A stretch of 64,000 nucleotides of DNA from contig JAUYFI010000087.1 in assembly GCA_030691075.1 (NCBI GenBank), positions 20,633 through 84,632 of the forward strand, given 5' to 3'. Positions 34,383 through 42,033 of this stretch are shown piece by piece. Both the position numbers and the translations under genes were made by a program. Source of the DNA: Sulfurisoma sp. Lineage in GTDB: Bacteria > Pseudomonadota > Gammaproteobacteria > Burkholderiales > Rhodocyclaceae. The notes below the pieces were generated by a model. It was not told where the DNA came from, made no database searches, and was given only the letters and a program-made list of their open reading frames with translations. Positions within the stretch are counted from its first letter, which is position 1, and each line of letters starts with the position of its first letter.

Positions 34383-34785
34383 CTCGTCTTGGCCGCCGCT
34401 CTCGATCCGGGCTGAGCCGCATCGCAGGCGGCAACGCTTCGATTCTACAGCGGGAGGAATGCCTAGCCGGATATCATTTTCCTTGCCAGCGCCTGACCGG
34501 CGGCGAATAGCTCATGGTTTCTTGAGCGCGTAGCGCCCGGTCTTCTTGCCGCCTACCATCAAGGCGGTTCGACCGATTGGTTGTTTGGGGAGGGGCGCCC
34601 CTCCCCCAGCGCAGTCGGCGCTGGCGACACGCCGAGAGGCGGATTGAAACATGCTGAAAAATCAGGAGGCACTATCGCCCTACCCTTGATTGCCACATAA
34701 TTCGACCTCATACTTGGCTCGCAGCGGCTACGACGATTTAGCGTTTGCATAGCCAAATTCAGATTCAGTGGTGATCACATTCAGC
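34383..34785. other. gap between res and the DUF433 antitoxin
   Basis: No complete gene seen. A short minus-strand frame at 34515-34559 reads MVGGKKTGRYALKKP and stops, resembling the tail of a lost protein. A perfect 20-bp palindrome GGGGAGGGGCGCCCCTCCCC at 34587-34606 is directly followed by a hairpin CCAGCGC/GCGCTGG (34606-34624) that includes a copy of the dispersed repeat. Confidence 0.6.
34613..34633 (-). repeat. dispersed repeat, degenerate copy
   Basis: On the plus strand AGTCGGCGCTGGCGACACGC, matching the core of the dispersed repeat but without the A-run. It forms the right arm of a small hairpin next to a perfect 20-bp palindrome. Confidence 0.5.
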
Positions 34786-35469
34786 ATGAATAAAACGGAT
34801 ATCCGGGATCAACCCGCCTACACCCTGGCGGAAGCCGCGCGCTACCTTAAACTGGCGCCTGCCACTCTGCGTTCGTGGGTGGTAGGTCGCGCCTATCCGA
34901 AGACAGACGGCCCCGCTCATTTTCAGGCGCTGATTCGCCCGGCCACCAAGAAGCCGCCGACGCTTTCCTTCTGGAACCTCATCGAAGCGCATGTGCTCCG
35001 GTCGCTGCGCACTGACCATGGCGTTTCCATGGACGCCTTGCGCAAGGCGCTCAAGTACGCGGAGAAGACCCTGGAGATCGACCGGTTGCTCCTGAGTCCT
35101 GAACTCCGCACGAACGCCGGAAAGTTGCTGCTCGAACGCCATGGCGCACTCATCGAACTCTCCGCGTCAGGGCAAATTGCCATGCGCCACCTGTTCAATG
35201 AACACCTGGCCCGCGTGGAGTGGGATGAGTGGAAATTCCCGGTTCGGCTCTATCCGTTTTCGTCCAGTAGCGCACCTGCCGACAGCCGGCCCATCGCCAT
35301 TGACGCGCAGATCGCCTTTGGACGCCCCGTTATTGTCAGCCGGGGCGTGAGCACGGGCGTTATCGCGGAAAGAATCGACGCCGGAGAATCGGCTGCCGAT
35401 CTGGCCGACGACTACGATCTGAGCGAGCGCGATATCGAAGAGGCGGTTCTCTACGAGCGGGCTGCGTGA
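34786..35469 (+). CDS. DUF433 antitoxin-like protein with N-terminal MerR-like helix-turn-helix
   Basis: A 227-residue protein. The N terminus (YTLAEAARYLKLAPATLRSWVVG) is a MerR/excisionase-like helix-turn-helix, and the C terminus (GRPVIVSRGVSTGVIAERIDAGESAADLADDYDLSERDIEEAVLYE) is a DUF433 domain, the pattern of VapB-like antitoxins normally followed by a DUF5615 PIN-like toxin. No toxin gene follows; the stop overlaps the GTG start of hoxW instead. So it looks like an orphan antitoxin at the right border of the island. A GTG at 34768 would add six residues. Confidence 0.8.
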   Translation: MNKTDIRDQPAYTLAEAARYLKLAPATLRSWVVGRAYPKTDGPAHFQALIRPATKKPPTLSFWNLIEAHVLRSLRTDHGVSMDALRKALKYAEKTLEIDRLLLSPELRTNAGKLLLERHGALIELSASGQIAMRHLFNEHLARVEWDEWKFPVRLYPFSSSSAPADSRPIAIDAQIAFGRPVIVSRGVSTGVIAERIDAGESAADLADDYDLSERDIEEAVLYERAA

Positions 35470-35927
35470 GCCGCGTTTTCTTCACCGACCGCGACCTCGT
35501 CTTCGGCTGGGGCAATCCCTCGCGCGGCGACGACGCGCTGGGGCCGCTGCTGGTCGAGCGCATCGCGGCGCTCGCCTTGCCGGGCGTGGAATGCCTCACC
35601 GACTTCCAGCTCCAGGTGGAACATGCACTCGACCTCGCCGGTCGCAGCCGCATCCTGTTCGTCGACGCCAGCGTCGATTGCGCATCGCCTTACGCAGTCA
35701 GCACAATCCAGCCTTCGCGCGACGCCAGCTTCACCACCCACGCCATGACGCCCGCGGCGGTGATGCAGGTCTATGTCGATCTGCACGACGCCGATCCGCC
35801 GCCCTGCACGCTGCTGGCGATCCGCGGCGAGCACTTCGAGCTGGGCGAGCCGCTGTCGCCGGCCGCGGCGAAGCATCTCGACGCGGCGTTGATCTGGGTC
35901 AGACAGTGGCTCGCCGAAACCCGGTAA
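35466..35927 (+). CDS. hoxW: hydrogenase maturation protease HoxW
   Basis: A 153-residue HyaD-family peptidase starting with GTG. VFGWGNPSRGDDALGPLLVE holds the first nickel ligand region (Asp/Glu), ILFVDASVD the second and FTTHAMTPAAVM the His. The GWGNPSRGDDALGP form is that of proteases for HoxH-type large subunits, so it should process HoxH encoded 10.7 kb upstream. In other genomes hoxW follows hoxH directly. Its start overlaps the DUF433 gene by four bases (GTGA), so its expression must now depend on the island promoter or on readthrough. Confidence 0.85.
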   Translation: MSRVFFTDRDLVFGWGNPSRGDDALGPLLVERIAALALPGVECLTDFQLQVEHALDLAGRSRILFVDASVDCASPYAVSTIQPSRDASFTTHAMTPAAVMQVYVDLHDADPPPCTLLAIRGEHFELGEPLSPAAAKHLDAALIWVRQWLAETR

Positions 35928-35954
35928 AAGAACCCCCAGGGAAACCAGACCGCC

Positions 35955-37376
35955 ATGGCCACGCTCGAAACCTTCGAATTCATCGAGAACCGCACCTACG
36001 ATGAGATAAAAATCGGCGACAGCGCATCGCTGACGCGCACGATGCGCCCCGAGGACATCCAGATGTTCGCCATCATGTCCGGCGACATCAACCCGACCCA
36101 CGTCGATCCCGAATACGCGCGCTCGTCGATGTTCCGCGAGGTCGTCGCCCACGGCATGTGGGGCGGCATGCTGATTTCCAACGTGCTCGGCACCGAGTTC
36201 CCCGGCCCCGGCACCGTCTATGTCGACCAGGCGCTGCATTTCGGGGCGCCGGTGCGCATCGGCGATACCCTGACCGTCACCGTCACCTGCCAGCACAAGT
36301 TCGACCACAACCACCACATCGTTTTCGATTGCCAGTGCGCCAACCAGGAAGGCGAGAAGGTCATCCACGGCAATGCCGAGGTGCTGGCGCCGACCGAGAA
36401 GATCCGCCGCCCCAAGGTGACGCTGCCCGAGATCCGGCTGTCCGAGACGAAAAAGGCGCGCCACGAGCACCTGCTTGAGATCACCCGCGGGCTGGAGCCG
36501 ATCGCCATGGGCGTGGCCCACCCCTGCGATTTTGAATCGCTGCGCGGCGCGCTGCTGGCGCGCGATCGCGGGCTGATCATTCCGACCCTGATCGGTCCCG
36601 CCGACAAGATCCGCGCCTTGGCCGAACAACATCACCTCGACCTCGCCGGCGCCACCATCATCGATGTCGAACACAGCCACGCCGCCGCCGAAACCGCCGT
36701 GGCGCTGGCACGCGACGGCCGCGTCGAAGCACTGATGAAGGGATCGCTGCACACCGACGAACTGATCAGCGAAGTCGTGAACAAGGCCACGGGGCTACGC
36801 ACCGAACGCCGCATCAGCCATGTCTTCGTCATGGACGTGCCGACCTACCCGCGCCCGCTGCTGATCACCGACGCGGCAATCAACGTGGCGCCGACGCTGG
36901 AAGACAAGGTCGACATCGTGCAGAACGCCATCGAACTGGCGCAGATGCTCAAGATAGTCGAGCCCAAGGTAGCCATCCTTGCCGCCGTCGAGACCGTCAA
37001 CCCCAGGATGCAGGCCACTCTCGACGCCGCCGCGCTGTGCAAGATGGCCGACCGCGGCCAGATCAGGGGCGGACTGCTCGACGGCCCGCTGGCCTTCGAC
37101 AACGCCATCTCGGTGGTCTCCGCGCGCACCAAGGGCATCAAGTCGGCGGTGGCCGGCCAGGCCGACATCCTGTTGGTGCCCGACATCGAGTCCGGCAACA
37201 TGCTGGCCAAGCAGTTGGAGTATCTCGCCGACGCCCTCGCCGCCGGCATCGTTCTGGGGGCGCGCGTGCCCATCGTGCTGACCTCGCGCTCCGACTCGGC
37301 GGAGACCCGCACCGCCTCGACCGCCGTCGCCGTGGTCATGGCCCACGCCCGCCGCCGTGGCAAGGGTGACAAATGA
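35955..37376 (+). CDS. bifunctional MaoC-like hydratase / phosphate acetyltransferase
   Basis: A 473-residue fusion. The first 150 residues are a MaoC/hot-dog dehydratase-like domain (MFAIMSGDINPTHVDPEYA, VAHGMWGGMLISNVLG). The rest is a phosphate acetyl/butyryltransferase (AHPCDFESLRGAL, MKGSLHTDELISEVV, ITDAAINVAPTLEDKVDIV, LLVPDIESGNMLAKQL). Such fusions are common in Alpha- and Betaproteobacteria. It would turn acyl-CoA into acyl phosphate for the acetate kinase whose ATG overlaps this stop. The exact acyl chain preferred is not readable. Confidence 0.93.
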   Translation: MATLETFEFIENRTYDEIKIGDSASLTRTMRPEDIQMFAIMSGDINPTHVDPEYARSSMFREVVAHGMWGGMLISNVLGTEFPGPGTVYVDQALHFGAPVRIGDTLTVTVTCQHKFDHNHHIVFDCQCANQEGEKVIHGNAEVLAPTEKIRRPKVTLPEIRLSETKKARHEHLLEITRGLEPIAMGVAHPCDFESLRGALLARDRGLIIPTLIGPADKIRALAEQHHLDLAGATIIDVEHSHAAAETAVALARDGRVEALMKGSLHTDELISEVVNKATGLRTERRISHVFVMDVPTYPRPLLITDAAINVAPTLEDKVDIVQNAIELAQMLKIVEPKVAILAAVETVNPRMQATLDAAALCKMADRGQIRGGLLDGPLAFDNAISVVSARTKGIKSAVAGQADILLVPDIESGNMLAKQLEYLADALAAGIVLGARVPIVLTSRSDSAETRTASTAVAVVMAHARRRGKGDK

Positions 37377-38563
37377 GCAGCGCGATTCTCACCATCAACG
37401 CCGGATCGTCGTCGATCAAGTTCGCCCTGTTCGCGGACGGCGCGTCGATTCCGGCCACCCCCGAGCTGGCCGGGCAGATCGACGGCATCGGGGCCAGGCC
37501 GCACCTCAAGGCCAGGGACGCTGCAGGCAGGACGCTCGACGATGTCGATCTCGACCTCGCCGGCCATCCCGAGTCGCAGCACCGCGCCGCTCTCGAGTTT
37601 CTGGTCGACTGGCTGCACCGCCACGAGGCCGGCTGGCGGATCGCCGGCGTCGGCCACCGCGTGGTGCATGGCGCGGAAAAATACTCGCAGCCGATCCGCC
37701 TCGACGACGCATCCGTCGTCCAGCTCAAGGCCTTCATTCCGCTGGCTCCACTGCACCAGCCGCACAACCTCGCCGGCATCGAGGCGATGCGCGCCGCGCT
37801 GCCCGGCATTCCGCAGGTCGCCTGCTTCGATACCGCCTTCCATCGCACCCAGCCCGCCGTCGCGCAGATGTTCGCGCTGCCGCGCCGCATCACCGCGCAG
37901 GGCGTGCGCCGCTACGGCTTCCACGGCCTCTCCTACGAATACATCGCCGACGTGCTGCCGCGGCACCTCGACGCGGACCGCGCGAACGGTCGCGTCATCG
38001 TCGCGCATCTGGGCAACGGCGCCTCGATGTGCGGCATGCTCAATCGCAGGAGCCAGGCCACCACCATGGGCTTCACCGCCGTCGAGGGCCTGATGATGGG
38101 AACTCGCAGCGGCAGCCTCGACCCCGGCGTGCTGCTCTACCTGATGGACTACGACGGCATGGACACCAAGGGCTTGACCCGCCTGCTCTACAAGGAATCC
38201 GGCCTGCTCGGTGTTTCCGGCATCTCGCAGGACATGCGCGAGCTGCTCGCTTCCGACCGCCCCGAGGCACGGGAGGCGGTCGAGCTTTTCTGCTACCGCA
38301 TCGTGCGCGAGATCGGCTCGCTCGCCGCCGCCCTCGGCGGCCTCGACGCGCTGGTGTTCACCGGCGGCATCGGCGAGCACGCGGCGCCGGTGCGCGAAAG
38401 GGTCTGCGCCCGTCTCGGCTGGCTCGGCATCGATCTCGATGCCGCCGCCAACGCCGCCAACGCCACGGTGATTTCCGCGGCATCCAGCCGCACCGCCACC
38501 CTGGTGCTGCCGACCAACGAGGAATGGATGCTGGCACGGCACACCGCGAAGCTGATCGCCTGA
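37373..38563 (+). CDS. ackA: acetate kinase
   Basis: A 396-residue acetate kinase of normal length with all active-site motifs: ILTINAGSSSIKFALF (Asn/Ser/Ser/Lys) at the N terminus, GHRVVHGAEKY, FDTAFHRT, RYGFHGLSYEY, HLGNGASMCG, MMGTRSGSLDPG and FTGGIGEHAAPVR. It converts acetyl phosphate and ADP to acetate and ATP or the reverse. It overlaps the upstream acetyltransferase gene as ATGA, forming an acetate-handling pair. The intact motifs contrast with the degenerate kinase domain at 42-44 kb. Confidence 0.95.
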   Translation: MSSAILTINAGSSSIKFALFADGASIPATPELAGQIDGIGARPHLKARDAAGRTLDDVDLDLAGHPESQHRAALEFLVDWLHRHEAGWRIAGVGHRVVHGAEKYSQPIRLDDASVVQLKAFIPLAPLHQPHNLAGIEAMRAALPGIPQVACFDTAFHRTQPAVAQMFALPRRITAQGVRRYGFHGLSYEYIADVLPRHLDADRANGRVIVAHLGNGASMCGMLNRRSQATTMGFTAVEGLMMGTRSGSLDPGVLLYLMDYDGMDTKGLTRLLYKESGLLGVSGISQDMRELLASDRPEAREAVELFCYRIVREIGSLAAALGGLDALVFTGGIGEHAAPVRERVCARLGWLGIDLDAAANAANATVISAASSRTATLVLPTNEEWMLARHTAKLIA

Positions 38564-38641
38564 TATCCCCCATCTATTACTTTTGCCCCGGTAAATAGGG
38601 CCCAAGGGCCTGATTTTCAGGGAATATTAGCGCATCCTAAC

Positions 38642-38657
38642 CCACTACATATAGTGG
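38642..38657. promoter_or_regulatory. NrdR-box-like palindrome upstream of nrdJ
   Basis: CCACTACATATAGTGG is a near-perfect palindrome matching the NrdR consensus ACACwATATATwGTGT at most positions. A weaker match (ACACCCCTACTAGAGA) starts ten bases downstream at 38668. NrdR represses ribonucleotide reductase genes when dATP is high, and this site is about 160 bases before the nrdJ start. The spacing between the two candidates is shorter than the usual one and a half turns between boxes, so the second is uncertain. Confidence 0.6.
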
Positions 38658-38814
38658 CTCGCGCTCGACACCCCTACTAGAGAAAATTCTAAGTAACTGA
38701 TTTACAAAGACATCGCTTTTTTTTGTTTTGCATTTCTTTTCGAGGGGAGTATCGTTTCGCCCGCTGACTCGTAAAACAGTACTCGCACACTCCATCCACT
38801 CTTCGGAAAAGAAT

Positions 38815-41694
38815 ATGACAATGATGACCGAGGCAACCGAGGAAACAGTTAATCATCAACAACTTGGCCTGCCGCTGCCGCAAGAAATCTCGGGCGAGGT
38901 ACTGCTCGAGAAGTACGCCAAGGGCAACGAGCGCGACGTCCGCGATGTCCGCACCCGCGTTGCCCGCGCCTTGGCAGCCATCGAAAGCGAAGACAAGCGC
39001 GCCTTTTGGGAAGCGCGATTCCTCGAAGCCCAGGAAAACGGCTTCGTTCCCGCCGGCCGCATCAATTCAGCCGCCGGCACCGACCTCTGCGCCACGCTGA
39101 TCAACTGTTTCGTCCAGCCGGTCGGCGATTCCATTTCCGAGGTCGTCGATGGCCGCCCCGGCATCTACACCGCCCTGTCGCAGGCCGCCGAGACCATGCG
39201 CCGCGGCGGCGGCGTCGGCTACGACTTTTCCAGCATCCGCCCGATCGGCGCCCATGTGAAGGGCACCCAGTCGCGCGCCTCCGGCCCCGTCTCCTACATG
39301 CGCGTTTTCGACCGCTCCTGCGAGACCGTCGAATCCGCCGGCAGCCGCAGGGGGGCGCAAATGGGTGTCCTGCGCTGCGACCACCCCGACATCGAGGAAT
39401 TCATCCACGCCAAGGACAAGGGCGACCTCACCAACTTCAACATCTCGGTCGGCGTCACCGACCCCTTCATGGCGGCCGTCGAAGCCGACGCCGAGATCGA
39501 ACTGACCCACCGCGCCACGCCCTCGGCCGACATCAAGGCCGCCGGCGCCTACCAGCGCGAGGACGGCCTCTGGGTCTATCGCAAGCTCAAGGCGCGCGAG
39601 CTGTGGGACCAGGTCATGCGCTCGACCTACGACCACGCCGAGCCGGGGATCCTCTTCCTCGACCGCATGAACAAGGACAACAACCTCTATTACTGCGAGA
39701 CCATCGAGGCCACCAACCCCTGCGCCGAACAGCCGCTGCCGCCCTATGGTTGCTGCTGCCTGGGCTCGATCAACCTGACCCAGTTCGTCAAGCAACCTTT
39801 CGAGAAAAACGCCGAGTTCGATTTCGCCGCCTTCGGCGCGGTGATCGACACCTCCGTGCGCATGCTCGACAACGTGCTCGACGTGACCCACTGGCCGCTC
39901 GAGCAGCAGGCCAAGGAAGCGGCGGCCAAGCGCCGCGTCGGCCTCGGCTTCACCGGGCTGGGCGACGCGCTGATCATGCTCCGCCTCAAGTACGACACAC
40001 CGGCGGCCTGCGTCATGGCGACGAAGATTTCCGAGTACATGCGCGACCGCTCCTATCTCTACTCGGTCGACCTGGCCAAGGAGCGCGGCGCCTTCCCGCT
40101 GTTCAATGCCGACCTCTACCTCTCCGGCGGCAATTTCGCCTCGCGCCTGTCGCAGGAGATCAAGGACGCCATCCGCAAGCACGGCCTGCGCAACTCGCAC
40201 CTGCTGTCGATCGCACCCACCGGCACCATCTCGCTGGCCTTCGCCGACAACGCCAGCAACGGCATCGAGCCGCCCTTCTCCTGGACCTACACGCGCAAGA
40301 AGCGGATGGCCGACGGCACCTTCAAGGAGTACGCGGTCGAGGACTACGCCTGGCGCCTCTACAAGCACGGCGGCGGCGACGTCACCCGGCTGCCCGACTA
40401 CTTCGTCACCGCGCTGGAGATCTCGGCGCAGGCGCACAAGGACATGGTCGCGGCGGTCGCCCCCTTCGTCGACACCTCGATTTCCAAGACCGTCAACGTG
40501 CCCGAGGACTACCCCTACAGCGACTTCGAGGATCTCTACCTCACGGCGTGGAAGGCCGGCCTCAAGGGCCTGGCCACCTACCGGCCCAACAAGGTGCTCG
40601 GCTCGGTGCTGTCGGTGGAGCCCAGCGCCAACCACAGCCAGAAGCAGCCGCAGGACGTGACCTACGACTCGGCCAACCGCCGCTTGTCCATCGGCTCGCT
40701 GCCGGCACCGGTGCTGGCCTCCCTGCGCTGGCCCAGCCGGCCGCGCATGCATGAGGGCAACCTGGCCTGGAGCTACATGATCGAAACGCCGCACGGCGAG
40801 TTCGCGCTGTTCGTCGGCCAGATCGAGAACGGCATGGGCCGCGCCGTGCCCTTCGAGATCTGGGTCAATGGCGTCGAGCAGCCGCGCGGCCTGGGCGCCG
40901 TGGCCAAGACGCTGTCGATGGACATGCGCGCCAACGACAAGGCCTGGCTCAAGCTCAAGCTCGACGTGCTGGCCCGCACCGTCGGCGAGGAATCCTTCGA
41001 GATCCCCTTCCCGCCCGTCGGCGAGCGGCGCGTCGTCCCCGGCGCCATCTCGGCGCTGGCCCAGGTGGTGCGCCACCGCTGCGAGCAACTCGGCGCGCTC
41101 GACGGCGACGGCGCCACCCCGGTGCTCGACTGCATGTTCTCGCGCGACGAGCCCAAGACCGGCACCGACGGCACGCTGTCGTGGACGGTCGACATTTCCA
41201 ACCCCGCCTCGGGCGAGGAATTCGTGCTCGGCCTCAAGGAAATCACCCTGCCCGACGGCGTCACCCGCCCCTACTCGGTCTGGCTCTCGGGCAACTACCC
41301 GCGCGCGCTGGACGGCCTCACGCGGCTGCTCTCGCTCGACATGCGCGTGATGGACCCGGCCTGGATCGGCATGAAGCTGAGGAAGCTCCTGAACTACCCC
41401 GAGCCCCTCGGCGATTTCATGGCCCGCGTCCCCGGCTCCAACAAGCAGCAGAACTGGCCCTCGACCGTGGCCTATATCGCGCGGCTGATCATGCACCGCT
41501 ACGCCATGCTCGGCATCCTCGACGAGAACGGCTACCCGACGCGCGAAATGGGCATCCTCGAAATGCCGCGCGACAAGGGCGCGGTCAAGGTTACCCAGGG
41601 CTCGCTCTGCGGCGAGTGCGGCAACATGACGGTGATCCGCAAGGACGGCTGCGACTTCTGCACCGCCTGCGGCGCGGTGGGCAGCTGCGGCTGA
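38815..41694 (+). CDS. nrdJ: adenosylcobalamin-dependent ribonucleotide reductase (class II)
   Basis: A 959-residue B12-dependent ribonucleoside-diphosphate reductase. The active-site region includes [23 protein letters not shown] (seen as [17 protein letters not shown]) and [18 protein letters not shown], with the thiyl-radical Cys and partner Glu, and [18 protein letters not shown]. The C terminus has two tandem TSCPD-type repeats (each with PFEIWVNG or PYSVWLSG and SLDMR motifs), then a Cys-rich tail [18 protein letters not shown]. It makes deoxynucleotides independent of oxygen. The start at 38815 was taken as the ATG nearest to the conserved domain after an AT-rich leader. Confidence 0.96.
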   Translation: MTMMTEATEETVNHQQLGLPLPQEISGEVLLEKYAKGNERDVRDVRTRVARALAAIESEDKRAFWEARFLEAQENGFVPAGRINSAAGTDLCATLINCFVQPVGDSISEVVDGRPGIYTALSQAAETMRRGGGVGYDFSSIRPIGAHVKGTQSRASGPVSYMRVFDRSCETVESAGSRRGAQMGVLRCDHPDIEEFIHAKDKGDLTNFNISVGVTDPFMAAVEADAEIELTHRATPSADIKAAGAYQREDGLWVYRKLKARELWDQVMRSTYDHAEPGILFLDRMNKDNNLYYCETIEATNPCAEQPLPPYGCCCLGSINLTQFVKQPFEKNAEFDFAAFGAVIDTSVRMLDNVLDVTHWPLEQQAKEAAAKRRVGLGFTGLGDALIMLRLKYDTPAACVMATKISEYMRDRSYLYSVDLAKERGAFPLFNADLYLSGGNFASRLSQEIKDAIRKHGLRNSHLLSIAPTGTISLAFADNASNGIEPPFSWTYTRKKRMADGTFKEYAVEDYAWRLYKHGGGDVTRLPDYFVTALEISAQAHKDMVAAVAPFVDTSISKTVNVPEDYPYSDFEDLYLTAWKAGLKGLATYRPNKVLGSVLSVEPSANHSQKQPQDVTYDSANRRLSIGSLPAPVLASLRWPSRPRMHEGNLAWSYMIETPHGEFALFVGQIENGMGRAVPFEIWVNGVEQPRGLGAVAKTLSMDMRANDKAWLKLKLDVLARTVGEESFEIPFPPVGERRVVPGAISALAQVVRHRCEQLGALDGDGATPVLDCMFSRDEPKTGTDGTLSWTVDISNPASGEEFVLGLKEITLPDGVTRPYSVWLSGNYPRALDGLTRLLSLDMRVMDPAWIGMKLRKLLNYPEPLGDFMARVPGSNKQQNWPSTVAYIARLIMHRYAMLGILDENGYPTREMGILEMPRDKGAVKVTQGSLCGECGNMTVIRKDGCDFCTACGAVGSCG

Positions 41695-41717
41695 CGGACT
41701 GACTCACGCCACGGCGA

Positions 41718-41930
41718 TCAATGGCGTGCAGCGAAGAAATTCGCTGCACGCCATTTTTCCGTTCGTGATCTGCCTCGAATGCCCAACTGCATGAACACCC
41801 TGTTCAGGATGTGGGGTTCCGGCTTTTCCAGCGCGGCATCGAGGACATTGATCAGATCAACCAGATGGCGATGCTCCCGATCAATATCGGGAATACCGGT
41901 TTCGAATTTCCGACTCCAGTGGATAGGCAC
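41718..41930 (-). pseudogene. N-terminal fragment of bacteriohemerythrin
   Basis: A 70-codon frame beginning with GTG. The first half, IHWSRKFETGIPDIDREHRHLVDLINVLD, matches the N-terminal helix of bacteriohemerythrins, including the first iron ligand His and the Asp/Glu context. Family members are about 130 residues with five His and two carboxylate ligands; here the later ligands (HxxxE, HxxxH) are missing and the frame runs into the nrdJ terminator. It cannot bind the di-iron site as it is, so it is read as a truncated gene. Upstream lies a perfect FNR/NnrR-type palindrome at 41997-42016. Confidence 0.75.
41720..41758 (+). terminator. rho-independent terminator of nrdJ
   Basis: A perfect 16-bp stem (AATGGCGTGCAGCGAA and its complement, loop GAAA) followed by three further T, 26 bases after the nrdJ stop. 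It also serves as the end of the hemerythrin fragment on the other strand. Confidence 0.88.
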
Positions 41931-41996
41931 GATACGACCTCTCTCCCGGCAAGGGCTGCATGCGAGCGCTGATTGTCCACTTCGCCGCCAGTATAA

Positions 41997-42016
41997 CTTT
42001 TGACATATGTCAAAAG
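41997..42016. promoter_or_regulatory. perfect 20-bp Crp/Fnr-type palindrome
   Basis: CTTTTGACATATGTCAAAAG reads the same on both strands. Its core TTGAC-N4-GTCAA is the type of site bound by nitric-oxide-responsive Dnr/NnrR and related Crp/Fnr proteins. It lies about 70 bases upstream of the hemerythrin fragment and just beyond the 3' end of the gene at 42034, so it served the hemerythrin promoter. Confidence 0.75.
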
Positions 42017-42033
42017 ATGGCGTCGCGGGAAGC

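Noticed and set aside
36845..38605. 586-codon minus-strand frame antisense to the acetyltransferase/acetate kinase genes
   Set aside because: Shadow of two well-defined enzymes.
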